A stretch of 64,000 nt of DNA, from assembly GCF_000429545.1 (NCBI RefSeq), contig NZ_AUCB01000009.1, positions 1 through 64,000 of the forward strand. Direction: 5' to 3'. The notes under the pieces were generated by a model. That model saw only the letters and a program-made list of their open reading frames with translations. It was not told the origin of the DNA and did no database searches. Origin of the DNA: Arenibacter certesii DSM 19833. Lineage in GTDB: Bacteria > Bacteroidota > Bacteroidia > Flavobacteriales > Flavobacteriaceae. The stretch's first letter is position 1; every line of letters begins with the position of its first letter. Shown in pieces: positions 25,791-35,415 of the stretch. The position numbers and the translations under genes were made by a program.

Positions 25791-26972
25791 TTATTGTCCG
25801 AGCTCATTTAATACCTCTAGGATAAGGTTGCATCCTTTTGTAATCTCCTCTTTAGTAATGGTTAGCGGTGGGGAAATTCTAACGGCCTTAGGTTCAAAAA
25901 GCAACCAGAAAAGTATTAATCCGTTTTTAGTACATTTTAAAATTAATTCGTTTGTTATTTCCTCGCTTTCCATTATTAAGGCTAACATAAGGCCTTTTCC
26001 TCGAATCTCCTTAATTAGGGGGTGTACTAATATGGACCTAAATAATAGTTCCTTCTCTAGGGTATCCGCTATAAGATTTGTTTCGGTGAGCTCTTTTAGT
26101 GTTGCCATGGAGGCAGCAGCAATTACTGGATTTCCGCCAAAAGTAGTAATATGGCCAAGCTTTGGTCGGTCCTGTAATGTCAGCATCAGTTTTTGAGAGG
26201 CCACAAATGCTCCCACTGGCATGCCTCCGGCCATTCCTTTTCCGATGACCAAAATATCGGGAATGCAATTAAAATGCTCAAAGGCAAAAAGCTTCCCAGT
26301 ACGTCCAAACCCCGGTTGTACCTCGTCCAGAATAAGCATGGCGCCAACAGCAGTACAACGTTCCCTAACTTTTGATAAATAGTTATTATGGGGAAGAATA
26401 AATCCGGCACCCCCCTGAATGGTTTCCAATACTACGGCAGCCGTTTTCTCTGTTATCTTTAATAAATCTGCTTCATGGTTAAACCTCAGATAGCCTACAT
26501 CTGGCACCAAAGGTCTAAAAGCGCTTTTTCGCTCTTCATACCCCATTATGCTAAGACTTCCCATAGTGTTGCCATGATATGCTCTTTTAGCGGCAATTAT
26601 CTGGCTTCTTCCTGTGCTCCTTCTAGCTAATTTTAAAGCACCTTCCATAGCTTCTGTGCCAGAATTCACCAAATATGTGGTTTGTAATGGGGCCGGAAGG
26701 TATTTTGCCAAGAGTTTAGTGTATTCTACAGCAGGTTCCTGAATATACTCCCCATACACCATAACATGCATATATTTTTCTGCTTGTTCTTGGATAGCTT
26801 TTACCACCTTAGGATGGCAATGGCCCAAAGTACATGCAGATACCCCAGCAACAAAATCTAAATGGGCATTACCTTTGGTGTCATATATATAGCTTCCCTT
26901 GGCATGGGAGACTTCTAAAGCCAATGGGTGTGGTGAAGTTTGTGCCTGATATTTTAAAAAATCCTCTTTCAT
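25791..26972 (-). CDS. Class III aminotransferase (acetylornithine/lysine type)
   Basis: The 393-residue PLP enzyme has the class III pattern: FVAGVSACTLGHCHPKV, NSGTEAMEGALKLARR, LDEVQPGFGRTGK and the PLP lysine in VIGKGMAGGMPVGAF. It is a distinct paralogue of rocD in this window. The substrate cannot be fixed; no argD or lysine cluster neighbours are present. It lies between the OstA-like gene and the TPR gene on the minus strand, with about 95 to 135 bp on each side. Confidence 0.85.
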   Translation of the reverse strand: MKEDFLKYQAQTSPHPLALEVSHAKGSYIYDTKGNAHLDFVAGVSACTLGHCHPKVVKAIQEQAEKYMHVMVYGEYIQEPAVEYTKLLAKYLPAPLQTTYLVNSGTEAMEGALKLARRSTGRSQIIAAKRAYHGNTMGSLSIMGYEERKSAFRPLVPDVGYLRFNHEADLLKITEKTAAVVLETIQGGAGFILPHNNYLSKVRERCTAVGAMLILDEVQPGFGRTGKLFAFEHFNCIPDILVIGKGMAGGMPVGAFVASQKLMLTLQDRPKLGHITTFGGNPVIAAASMATLKELTETNLIADTLEKELLFRSILVHPLIKEIRGKGLMLALIMESEEITNELILKCTKNGLILFWLLFEPKAVRISPPLTITKEEITKGCNLILEVLNELGQ

Positions 26973-27108
26973 AGTCGTGCTTAATTGTCTAAAATGCTAA
27001 ATATCCATTATCCCGTAATAGCGTTCTTTAAAAATGCTATGCTTAGTCTAGTTTTGTTTGCTTTTTATAAAGTGTTGAATTGCTCTAAATAAACGTAGTA
27101 CAAGCTCT

Positions 27109-28836
27109 TTAGTTTGCTGAAGAATCTTTCTTTATAGACTCTAATTGCTTTGATTTCTTTTTTGGCGTTAGGGGAACGGGGGACGCAAAATTCCCTGGGG
27201 CATTTATTGAATCGCGCTTTTTTTCTTCCTCAATAGCTTCCGAGGCTTCAATATCGGTATCGATAGGATTATTTATCCCTTGTATAACGGGTAATATGAT
27301 GTTGTTATCGTCCTCGTCAAAGATATCATCCTTATTTAAGATCCGTTCGTCCCCCCTCCATATAAATCCATTTAATTTTCTGCTGTTATCGGGCAAATCT
27401 TTTTCAGGAAATATATCCCCATCTGGGTCAGTAATAAAAGTGATATCCTCAATTTCGTTTTCTGCCATGGTCATCCGAATGGCGCTACATATAGTTTTAT
27501 CTATTCCTATAAGTTCCTGTTTATCGTTGTACATATAGTAAATCACTTCCGTATTCTTAACTAAGTCAATGATCCGTAACTCGTTATCTACAAACTGTCC
27601 AAAGAGATCTTTGCCTTTTGCTTGATTATAACCTACTTTACTAACGGTATCCATTGCAATGATAAAGGCATTGTTGATCACCTTTAATGAGTCTAATTTT
27701 TCTGTCTCTATATTCGAAAGGAGGTGAATACTATCCCCTGTCATTTGGTTTTCTCCATTCCAGATAATAGGGCGCGTAATCAATTGGGTAATACCTGTTT
27801 TTTGATCAAAATGAATAGAGTCGCACTTACCCGATAAATCCGTTTTATAAAATTTTGCGTTTCTAAAAGCCCGTAAAACGCGTTCTTCCGGTTTCCCGGT
27901 TAGCATTAGCGTATCTCCGTGCATATAGAGGGAGTCTTGCTCCACAAGATTAATGGAAACCGCTCTTTTCGTAGCGAAAACGGAGTCTTTTGCCTTAAAA
28001 ACTTCGGCGTAGTGGGCCCGAATTAAACCATTGTTAATGGTGTCTTTTATTATAATATTATTGGTTGCCGAAGCAAATTCCGTTTTTTTGTCAAAAAAGA
28101 CACTGTCCCCATAAATGATACGGTTGTTATAATCTATTCTGGTGTTTTTTATCCCGTATCCACTTTCTATGTTGGTGTCGTAGAATCCACGTTCAACGTA
28201 TATTTTATATCCTTCGCCAGTAATAGTTGAAGGCCCGTATAAATAAGCATTCTTAGATTCGGTATAATAATCCAACTGTTTAGAGACTAATTGAAATTCT
28301 GGATTGTTTAGGTTAACACTGTCCAAGAACTGGGACTTTTTTAGTTGGGTGAAATATCGTCCTATCTTACTTGTAAGCGTATTGGTTGAATCTACCACGG
28401 TTCCATAATCCTGGTAAAATGCCTCTTGGTTCTCTCTATCAAATCTAAGGGTGTCTGTAGTGAGGGTCATTCCCGTATGCTGTAGGATAACGTTTTCCCA
28501 AGCTTTGGCTAGATTAGTATCGCCGTTATAATCAATGCGTCCACTAGTTAACTGAACAGAATCTCCCTGTTGTAGTCTAATGTTTCCAACGGCCTTAAGT
28601 CTGTTTTCTTTACGATAGTAAATGGCAACATCACACCATAGGTCTGCTCCCTCATGTTCAAACTGTACCTGTTGGTCGTCTTTACTGAATATAGCTGCGC
28701 CTGGGTAGACATCTTCGTTTTTGGTAAAGGTGCCACCATAAACAATATTTATCTGTTTACTTCCAGATGCCGGTTGCTGTGCTTGGCCGATCCCAAATAT
28801 AAATAGGGCAAATAATAAGAGTATTAGTTTGTGCAA
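27109..28836 (-). CDS. OstA-like protein (LptA family)
   Basis: The 575-residue protein has a signal peptide (LILLLFALFIFGIGQAQQ) and then beta strands with repeated OstA/LptA-type turns, such as RLQQGDSVQLTSGRIDYNGD, LYMHGDTLMLTG and QMTGDSIHL. It is typical of the long Bacteroidota OstA-like proteins, expected to carry lipopolysaccharide across the periplasm. The C-terminus is low-complexity, acidic and then basic. The start is TTG 28836, since no in-frame ATG puts the signal peptide at the N-terminus. A -7 element lies at 28854-28861. Confidence 0.85.
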   Translation of the reverse strand: MHKLILLLFALFIFGIGQAQQPASGSKQINIVYGGTFTKNEDVYPGAAIFSKDDQQVQFEHEGADLWCDVAIYYRKENRLKAVGNIRLQQGDSVQLTSGRIDYNGDTNLAKAWENVILQHTGMTLTTDTLRFDRENQEAFYQDYGTVVDSTNTLTSKIGRYFTQLKKSQFLDSVNLNNPEFQLVSKQLDYYTESKNAYLYGPSTITGEGYKIYVERGFYDTNIESGYGIKNTRIDYNNRIIYGDSVFFDKKTEFASATNNIIIKDTINNGLIRAHYAEVFKAKDSVFATKRAVSINLVEQDSLYMHGDTLMLTGKPEERVLRAFRNAKFYKTDLSGKCDSIHFDQKTGITQLITRPIIWNGENQMTGDSIHLLSNIETEKLDSLKVINNAFIIAMDTVSKVGYNQAKGKDLFGQFVDNELRIIDLVKNTEVIYYMYNDKQELIGIDKTICSAIRMTMAENEIEDITFITDPDGDIFPEKDLPDNSRKLNGFIWRGDERILNKDDIFDEDDNNIILPVIQGINNPIDTDIEASEAIEEEKKRDSINAPGNFASPVPLTPKKKSKQLESIKKDSSAN

Positions 28837-28853
28837 ACCATTAAAATTTTGAT

Positions 28854-28861
28854 CAAAAATA
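28854..28861 (-). promoter_or_regulatory. -7 element of the OstA-like gene
   Basis: TATTTTTG on the minus strand lies 17 bp before the TTG start at 28836, supporting that start. Confidence 0.5.
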
Positions 28862-28916
28862 GTATATTTTGAATGAGGAATATATTGTTTAGGATAGAAT
28901 TAGGAAAGCGTTATAT

Positions 28917-28945
28917 GATAAAAGCCATCACAAGGATGGCTTTTA
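28917..28945 (-). terminator. purA terminator
   Basis: A perfect stem of AAAAGCCATC (28920-28929) with GATGGCTTTT (28935-28944) has a CACAAG-type loop and T-rich exit on the minus strand, ending the rel-fur-purA run. Confidence 0.8.
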
Positions 28946-28947
28946 TA

Positions 28948-30219
28948 TTAACGGTGGATGGTCTGTGTCCTGTCTGGACCAACTGAAACGATTTTAATAG
29001 GCACTTCCAACTCTTGTTCTAAGTATGAGATGTAATTCAATAAGGTATCCGGAAGCTCATCTGCCTTACTCATTTTAGTAAGATCTTGAGCCCATCCTTT
29101 CATTTCAGTATATACAGGAGTCACATGTTCTGGCTCTATGCTATAAGGGAAATGTTTTATCTGGGTTCCTTCGTAATTGTATGCGGTGCAAATTTTTAAG
29201 GTCTCAAACCCACTAAGGACATCGGCTTTCATCATCATCAATTCGGTCACCCCATTTATTTCAACGGCATATTTTAATGCTACTAGGTCTAACCAGCCGC
29301 AGCGTCTTGCTCTTCCGGTGGTAGCTCCAAATTCGTTTCCAATACGGGCCATCTTTTCTCCATTATCATCAAACAGCTCTGTAGGGAACGGACCGCTGCC
29401 AACTCTAGTAGTATATGCCTTAAATATACCTATTACTTGTTTTATTTTGTTTGGTGCTACACCAAGACCGGTACAGGCGCCTGCAGCAGTGGTATTAGAA
29501 GAAGTTACAAATGGATAAGTCCCAAAATCGATATCCAGCAAAGATCCTTGAGCTCCTTCTGCCAAAATCTTTTTTCCTTCCTTTTGGGCGTTAAAAATAT
29601 ATTCCTCACTATCTATAAAGGTAAGTTTTCTTAGCTCTTCTACGGCAAGGAAAAATTCTGTTTCCAATTCTTTTAAGTTATACTGTATTTCTACATTATA
29701 GAAGGCAATCATCGCTTCGTGCTTATTGGCAAGTGCCCGGTATTTATCTTTCCAATCGGAAAATTCCAAATCCCCAACACGTAAGCCGTTTCTTCCGGTC
29801 TTATCCATATAGGTAGGTCCTATACCTTTTAGGGTAGACCCAATCTTGGCCTTTCCTTTAGAGGTTTCAGAAGCGGCGTCTAATAAGCGATGGGTAGGCA
29901 AAATAAGGTGTGCCTTTCTCGAAATTAGAAGTTTAGATTTAATATCTAGGTTAAACTTCTTTAAGTTATCCAACTCTTTTTTAAAAATAACGGGATCGAT
30001 CACCACGCCATTACCAACAATGTTGATAGCGGTCTTGTGAAATATACCCGATGGGATGGTATGCAAGACATGTTTTATGCCATCAAATTCCAGCGTGTGA
30101 CCAGCGTTGGGGCCACCTTGGAAGCGAGCAATAATATCGTAGTCTTTAGTTAAAACATCCACTATTTTTCCTTTCCCTTCGTCTCCCCATTGGAGTCCGA
30201 GTAGTAAATCTACTGCCAT
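28948..30219 (-). CDS. purA: Adenylosuccinate synthetase
   Basis: The 423-residue protein has the GTP-binding LLGLQWGDEGKGKIVD start with the catalytic Asp, GNGVVIDP, the IMP-binding SKGKAKIGSTLKGIGPTY and TGRARRCGWLDLVALKY, and the VSVGPDRTQTI C-terminus. It makes adenylosuccinate from IMP, aspartate and GTP. It follows the Fur-type gene by 16 bp. PurA is a known target of (p)ppGpp inhibition, and the Rel gene stands two genes upstream. Confidence 0.95.
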   Translation of the reverse strand: MAVDLLLGLQWGDEGKGKIVDVLTKDYDIIARFQGGPNAGHTLEFDGIKHVLHTIPSGIFHKTAINIVGNGVVIDPVIFKKELDNLKKFNLDIKSKLLISRKAHLILPTHRLLDAASETSKGKAKIGSTLKGIGPTYMDKTGRNGLRVGDLEFSDWKDKYRALANKHEAMIAFYNVEIQYNLKELETEFFLAVEELRKLTFIDSEEYIFNAQKEGKKILAEGAQGSLLDIDFGTYPFVTSSNTTAAGACTGLGVAPNKIKQVIGIFKAYTTRVGSGPFPTELFDDNGEKMARIGNEFGATTGRARRCGWLDLVALKYAVEINGVTELMMMKADVLSGFETLKICTAYNYEGTQIKHFPYSIEPEHVTPVYTEMKGWAQDLTKMSKADELPDTLLNYISYLEQELEVPIKIVSVGPDRTQTIHR

Positions 30220-30235
30220 TCTTTATGTAATTGGA

Positions 30236-30691
30236 TTAATTATTTGTGTTTTCTTCTTTGTTTCGTGTACCATAAAAATATAGGGAATGAGTGTTGATTT
30301 TAATATCAAATACTTCCTCTATAGTCTGTTTAATAACTTGAATCCGTGGGTCGCAGAACTCCATTACTTCCCCTGTATCTGTTAGGATAACATGGTCGTG
30401 TTGTCTATCAAAATATGATTTTTCATATTGGGCCTGATTCTTACCGAATTGATGTTTTCTTACCAATTTAGATTCTAATAAAAGCTCAATGGTATTGTAT
30501 AAGGTAGCTCTACTGACCCTATAATTCTTGTTTTTCATTTTGATGTAGAGTGATTCTATATCAAAATGATCTTCACTTTTATAGATTTCATGTAGAATGG
30601 CGTAACGTTCAGGTGTTTTCCTATGTCCGTTTTCTTCTAAGAAAGCGGTGAATACACCTTTTACAATTTCTTGATTATTATTATCCCCCAT
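30236..30691 (-). CDS. Fur family transcriptional regulator
   Basis: The 151-residue protein has a Fur winged-helix domain ([34 protein letters not shown]) and a C-terminal dimer domain. The metal site region reads [19 protein letters not shown], keeping the His pair but lacking the CxxC pair that binds structural zinc in most Fur proteins. Only one Cys remains. It could sense iron, peroxide or another metal. I chose ATG 30691 over TTG 30718 because the extension holds the -7 element at 30716-30723. It lies 15 bp after rel and 16 bp before purA. Confidence 0.88.
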   Translation of the reverse strand: MGDNNNQEIVKGVFTAFLEENGHRKTPERYAILHEIYKSEDHFDIESLYIKMKNKNYRVSRATLYNTIELLLESKLVRKHQFGKNQAQYEKSYFDRQHDHVILTDTGEVMEFCDPRIQVIKQTIEEVFDIKINTHSLYFYGTRNKEENTNN

Positions 30692-30715
30692 AGCTATGTA
30701 CCCTGCATTAGTCTG

Positions 30716-30723
30716 CAAATGTA
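30716..30723 (-). promoter_or_regulatory. -7 element of the Fur-type gene
   Basis: TACATTTG on the minus strand fits TAnnTTTG and lies 24 bp before the chosen ATG. It falls in the short gap after rel. Confidence 0.45.
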
Positions 30724-30733
30724 CAGTTAAAAT

Positions 30734-32941
30734 TTAAATTCTAGATACTTTATCGATGCCGTTGATCTGCTTTAGCTTTTCTATAACTCTTTTAAGAATA
30801 ATATTGTTTTTTACAACAAGTGTAATTCTACCAGTAAATGTTCCCCCTTCTGTGCTAAAATTCAAATTCCGCATGTTGACATTTAAATTGCCCGAAATAA
30901 TTTCGGTAATCTGACTGATCAATCCTAAGTTATCTATTCCAGTCAGCATTATCTCTACGGTAAACTCTTCTTGGGACGAGTCTATCCATTTGGCAGATAT
31001 GATTCTATAGGCATAATTTGATTGTAGTGATATGGCATTGGGGCAATTTTTCTTATGCACCTTAATCCCTTCGTTTACACTTACAAAACCAAACACTTCA
31101 TCGCCAGGAATAGGATTGCAGCACTGGGAGAGTTTATATTCTAACTTATCCTCTTCTTTGCCAAATACTAGCGTGTCATATTTTACGGTGATTTCTTCCT
31201 TATTTATTTCTGTAGGAGAAGGAGTTCTCCTCATCTTATTTTTAAAGAAGCTGATAAAGGCATTGCTATAGGATGCGGCAAAATCTTTGATCATCTGATT
31301 GTCTATAACACCTATTGCCACTCTATAAAACAGGTCTAGACTGGTCTTTAATTTAAAGAAGACCACCATTTTATTAATCGTGTCCTCATTAAGGTTAATT
31401 TTTTGGGATTTAAGTTTTCTCCTTAGAATCTCTTTCCCGTCCATTGCGACAACTTTCTTTTCTTCCCGCAATGAAGATTTGATTTTGGATCGGGCTCTTG
31501 CCGTTGTGGCATAATCCAACCAACTTTGGTTAGGTTTGGCAGATTCGGACGTAATAATATCTACTTGATCACCGCTCTGAAGGGTAGTATTTAGTGGGAC
31601 TAACTTTCCATTTACTTTGGCGCCCCTGGTATGCATGCCTACTTCGGTATGGATGTTAAAGGCAAAATCTAAGGGCGTTGCTCCTTTTGGAAGTGATTTA
31701 AGCTCGCCCTTGGGAGTAAACACAAAGATTTCCTTGGAATAAAGGTTTAACTTAAATTCCTCAACAAAATCTACCGCATTGGAATTCGCATTTTCTAAGG
31801 CTTCTTGGAGTTTGTTTAACCATTCTTCAATTCCTTGTTCTTTTTGATCTCCATGTTTATACTTAAAGTGTGCCGCATATCCTTTCTCGGCTATCTCGTG
31901 CATTCGTTCACTTCTGATCTGTACTTCTACCCATCTTCCTTTTGGTCCCATCACAGTAATATGCAATGCTTCATAACCTGTAGATTTAGGGGAGGAAATC
32001 CAATCCCGTAATCGTACTGGGTTGGGCGTGTAATGATCGGTAACAATAGAGTATATTTTCCAGGCGATAAATTTTTCGTTATGCCTGTCCGATTCATATA
32101 TGATGCGTAGGGCAAACTTGTCGTAAATCTCGTCAAAAGAAACATTCTGGGCCTTCATCTTGCGGCGAATGGAAAAAATCGATTTCATTCGCCCCTTTAT
32201 TTGATATTTAATGTTTTCCTGGTCCAAAGAGTTGCTAATGGTCTCTGAAAAGGCATCTATATAAGCCTGTTGATCCTCCTTAGACTCCTCAATTTCACCT
32301 AAAATATCTGCATAAACTTCGGGTTCTGTATACTTAAGGCTTAAGTCCTCTAAATCTGTCTTAATATTATATAAACCTATTCTATGCGCCAAGGGGGCAT
32401 AGATATATAAGGTTTCGGAAGCTATCTTTACCTGCTTGTGCTCTGGCATGGAATCCATGGTGAGCATGTTGTGGTACCGATCTGCTATTTTTATAATAAT
32501 GACTCTTACATCGTCATTCAGCGTTAAGAGCATTTTTCTAAAGTTCTCTGCCTGCTGGGATATGTTCATATCCTTATTTAGATGTGCGATTTTCGTAAGA
32601 CCATCTACAATACGCGCTACCGTTTCCCCAAATATACGCTCAATATCCACAAGGGTATATTCAGTGTCCTCTACCACATCGTGGAGGAGAGCAGACGCAA
32701 TAGAGACCGCATCAAGACCAATTTCAGAAGCCACAATTTTAGCGACGGCTATAGGGTGAAATATATAGGCTTCTCCTGACTTTCTTCTTTGATTTTTATG
32801 TGCATCTACGGCAACATCAAAGGCAGAGCGTATCAATTTCTTATCCTCATCGGTAAGGGTCTGATAGCTTATGCGAAGCAACTCCTTGTATTGCTTGGCA
32901 ATATTCTTATTCTCTTGTTCTATTGCAGCTTCGGTCATCAT
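30734..32941 (-). CDS. rel: Rel bifunctional (p)ppGpp synthetase/hydrolase
   Basis: The 735-residue protein is full length. The hydrolase domain keeps its metal residues (His48 in VDAHKNQRRKSG, His62, and HDVVED at 87-92). The synthetase domain keeps GYEALHITVMG and VEVQIRSERMHE. A TGS domain (VFTPKGELKSLPKGATPLDFAF), a zinc-finger-like segment (LSQCCNPIPGDEVFGFV) and an ACT domain follow. It makes and breaks (p)ppGpp in amino-acid starvation. It is a single RSH of the long type, located just before fur and purA. Confidence 0.94.
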   Translation of the reverse strand: MMTEAAIEQENKNIAKQYKELLRISYQTLTDEDKKLIRSAFDVAVDAHKNQRRKSGEAYIFHPIAVAKIVASEIGLDAVSIASALLHDVVEDTEYTLVDIERIFGETVARIVDGLTKIAHLNKDMNISQQAENFRKMLLTLNDDVRVIIIKIADRYHNMLTMDSMPEHKQVKIASETLYIYAPLAHRIGLYNIKTDLEDLSLKYTEPEVYADILGEIEESKEDQQAYIDAFSETISNSLDQENIKYQIKGRMKSIFSIRRKMKAQNVSFDEIYDKFALRIIYESDRHNEKFIAWKIYSIVTDHYTPNPVRLRDWISSPKSTGYEALHITVMGPKGRWVEVQIRSERMHEIAEKGYAAHFKYKHGDQKEQGIEEWLNKLQEALENANSNAVDFVEEFKLNLYSKEIFVFTPKGELKSLPKGATPLDFAFNIHTEVGMHTRGAKVNGKLVPLNTTLQSGDQVDIITSESAKPNQSWLDYATTARARSKIKSSLREEKKVVAMDGKEILRRKLKSQKINLNEDTINKMVVFFKLKTSLDLFYRVAIGVIDNQMIKDFAASYSNAFISFFKNKMRRTPSPTEINKEEITVKYDTLVFGKEEDKLEYKLSQCCNPIPGDEVFGFVSVNEGIKVHKKNCPNAISLQSNYAYRIISAKWIDSSQEEFTVEIMLTGIDNLGLISQITEIISGNLNVNMRNLNFSTEGGTFTGRITLVVKNNIILKRVIEKLKQINGIDKVSRI

Positions 32942-32982
32942 ATTTTAAATTTAATACATACTAGAATAAAACACAACAAAAT

Positions 32983-34215
32983 CTATACCTTTAAATTTCT
33001 TATCCTAGCAATTAGTGGAGGATGGGAATAATGCATAAATACATAAGCAGGATGTGGAGTAAGATTGCTAAGGCTACTCTTAGATAATTTTTTTAAGGAA
33101 CTGATCAAGGGTTGTGGAGAAAAGGTATCCTTGGCATAATCGTCTGCCTGATATTCAAAAGCTCTAGAAATCATATTCATTACTAGACTGGTGATTTCTG
33201 AAATGGGGCTGTATAAAATTCCAAAGCCTATCAACGCTGCATGAAAACTAGGATGGGAAACTCCAATGGCTAGAGAAACTTCCGGATTGTTTATAAAAAT
33301 AGAGAGTATGTATAGCGTTAATCCTGTTAATAAAATGGAAAGGGTAATGTTGTAAATAATATGTTTTCGCTTATAATGTCCTACCTCATGGGCTAATACC
33401 GCTACAATTTCTTCTTCTTCCAAATCGTTGATTAAAGTATCATACAAAGTGATTCTTTTTTCCCTTCCAAAGCCCGAAAAATAAGCATTGGCCTTAGTGG
33501 ATCTTTTGGATCCATCAATCACAAAAATATTCTTAATTTCAAATCCTACTTTATTGGCGTATTCTTGAATCTTATCTTTTAAACTGCCATCTTCTAAAGG
33601 AGTCTGCTTATTGAATATAGGAACAATGAGCCTGCTGTAGAATAAATTCATAAACAAGGAAACGGCAGCAACTAAGAACCACGTATAGATCCAAAAGTTA
33701 GTTCCTGCCCATTCAAAAAACCAAATGATCAAAGTTAAAATTCCACCCCCTAAAATAATGGTCATTAGCCACCCCTTGATCTTGTCTATCCAAAATAATT
33801 TTTTGCTAGTCTTGTTGAAACCAAATTTCTCTTCAATAACAAAAGTTCTGTAATAGGAAAATGGAGTGGTAAGAATGTCATTTCCAATCATAATAATACC
33901 AAAAAATATCAAGGCGATAATTATAGGATTAGAGCTAACGCTTCTAGCAATGGAATCTATCCATTCAAAACCTCCAAATAGGAGGAATGCCAAGGTGATT
34001 ATTAAGGAAAAGGTTGCAGTGAACCATGCGAACTTATAGTTGATCTTTTTGTATTCTTGAGACTTTCTATATTCTTCTTGGTCAAAAACGTCTTCTAGTT
34101 CTTGGGGAATTCTATCGTTATAACGTTTAGCATTTAGGTATTCTAATCCCCGATCAATTATAAATTGGATAATTAGAATGGCAATTATAATATAGAATAG
34201 AATTTGGGTGTCCAT
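32983..34215 (-). CDS. M48 family (Ste24/CAAX protease-like) metallopeptidase
   Basis: The 410-residue inner-membrane protein has about seven hydrophobic segments and the zinc site HEVGH (His276-His280), with the third ligand region EYQADDYA further on, the gluzincin pattern of Ste24. The GSKRSTKANAYFSGFGREKRI segment and the HYSHPPLIARI end are typical. In bacteria these enzymes take part in membrane protein quality control. A -7 element at 34226-34233 lies before the ATG. Confidence 0.9.
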   Translation of the reverse strand: MDTQILFYIIIAILIIQFIIDRGLEYLNAKRYNDRIPQELEDVFDQEEYRKSQEYKKINYKFAWFTATFSLIITLAFLLFGGFEWIDSIARSVSSNPIIIALIFFGIIMIGNDILTTPFSYYRTFVIEEKFGFNKTSKKLFWIDKIKGWLMTIILGGGILTLIIWFFEWAGTNFWIYTWFLVAAVSLFMNLFYSRLIVPIFNKQTPLEDGSLKDKIQEYANKVGFEIKNIFVIDGSKRSTKANAYFSGFGREKRITLYDTLINDLEEEEIVAVLAHEVGHYKRKHIIYNITLSILLTGLTLYILSIFINNPEVSLAIGVSHPSFHAALIGFGILYSPISEITSLVMNMISRAFEYQADDYAKDTFSPQPLISSLKKLSKSSLSNLTPHPAYVFMHYSHPPLIARIRNLKV

Positions 34216-34225
34216 TTGTAGTTAT

Positions 34226-34233
34226 CAAAATTA
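34226..34233 (-). promoter_or_regulatory. -7 element of the M48 gene
   Basis: TAATTTTG on the minus strand lies 10 bp before the ATG at 34215. Confidence 0.5.
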
Positions 34234-34241
34234 GATAGAGG

Positions 34242-35051
34242 CTAAAGTTTTCTTTGTCTTACAGCCTCAAATATAAGTATTGCCGCGGAGACGGAAACAT
34301 TCATAGAGTCTATTTCCCCCCGCATGGGAATGATTATATTCTGATCGGATTTTTGCAACCAGTCCTCCGATAGTCCAGTAGCCTCTGTGCCAACCACAAT
34401 AGCCGTGGGTTGGGTAAAGTCTACCAAAGTGTAGGCTTTGGAGGCGGTCAATGCGGCGCAATTAATGGAAATATTATTTTTTTTGAGGTACTCTATAATC
34501 TCCTCGGAACTCCCTATACCGATATTAGTAGTGAAAAGACATCCTACACTGGAACGGATAATATTGGGGTTGTAAAGATCCCCTTTGGCATTAGCAATAA
34601 TTACAGCATCCAAACCCGCGGCATCCGCAGTTCGGAGCAAAGCGCCAATATTACCTGGTTTTTCGGGAGCTTCTGCAACCAGAATCAGAGGATTTTTGCT
34701 CTCTAGTTTAAGTTGGTCTAGGGAATGCTCCTTTGTTTTGGCAATCGCCAAAATACCTCCTGTACTATTTCTGTAGGCGATTTTTTGAAAAACTTCCTTT
34801 GAAATGGAAACCAATTCGGGTGGATCTTCAACCTCTTTAAGTTGATTCAAGACCTCTTCTTTTGAAATTAGTTCAGGATAAAAGAAAAGGGTCCGTAGCA
34901 GGTATCTGCCCTTTATTGCCAGTTCCAGTTCTTTGATTCCTTCAATTATAAAGATTCCTTTTTTCTTGCGCTCCCGTGATTTTTCTATTAATACTAGCGT
35001 CTGCCTTACTAAAGGGTTTTGTACGCTGTTTATCTCCTTAATATAGCTCAT
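34242..35051 (-). CDS. TrmH family RNA 2'-O-methyltransferase
   Basis: The 269-residue protein has an N-terminal substrate-binding segment and a SPOUT domain with the knot motifs: APEKPGNIGALLRTADAAGLDAV, the motif-2 IVVGTEATGLS and the motif-3 IPMRGEIDSMNVSVSAAI. It probably methylates 23S rRNA or tRNA ribose; the target is not known. Its start lies 5 nt after a -7 element. It precedes the M48 gene by 26 bp. Confidence 0.9.
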   Translation of the reverse strand: MSYIKEINSVQNPLVRQTLVLIEKSRERKKKGIFIIEGIKELELAIKGRYLLRTLFFYPELISKEEVLNQLKEVEDPPELVSISKEVFQKIAYRNSTGGILAIAKTKEHSLDQLKLESKNPLILVAEAPEKPGNIGALLRTADAAGLDAVIIANAKGDLYNPNIIRSSVGCLFTTNIGIGSSEEIIEYLKKNNISINCAALTASKAYTLVDFTQPTAIVVGTEATGLSEDWLQKSDQNIIIPMRGEIDSMNVSVSAAILIFEAVRQRKL

Positions 35052-35056
35052 CGGAA

Positions 35057-35064
35057 CAAAAATA
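35057..35064 (-). promoter_or_regulatory. -7 element 5 nt from the TrmH-family ATG
   Basis: On the minus strand the order is TATTTTTG, TTCCG, ATG, again predicting a leaderless transcript. Confidence 0.55.
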
Positions 35065-35415
35065 AGCTATTGGTGCGACTTACACCACCTAAAAATGTAC
35101 GCTCAATTGACCCCTAAAAGACATACGTTTTTAAAAATGTGAATGAAATTAAAGAAAACTAGATTTCTCTGCTTCTGGTGTTCTATCCTTTCTTGAGTGT
35201 TACCGACTAAAGAACCCTTGTCTAATGTTTATTTGATTCTTTTTATGGTGCTCATGTTATTAATCTAGTGCCATTGGATTTTGGTAATTAGTAAATTATT
35301 TGGGTATTAGAAGGTGGGAGAGGGAAAAGTAATTTCACTGTTAAAAGTATATCATGAAAAAAGGGCTAGAAATAGATTGTATTCCAAGCCCTTTTAATTT
35401 TGTTATATAAATAGT
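35065..35415. other. Intergenic interval between amidohydrolase and TrmH genes
   Basis: Apart from the amidohydrolase terminator at 35355-35396, I see no gene, RNA fold or repeat here. Confidence 0.5.
35355..35396 (-). terminator. Amidohydrolase operon terminator
   Basis: The stem AAAAGGGCT (35359-35367) pairs with AGCCCTTTT (35387-35395); on the minus strand it is followed by TTTTTTC. Confidence 0.85.
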
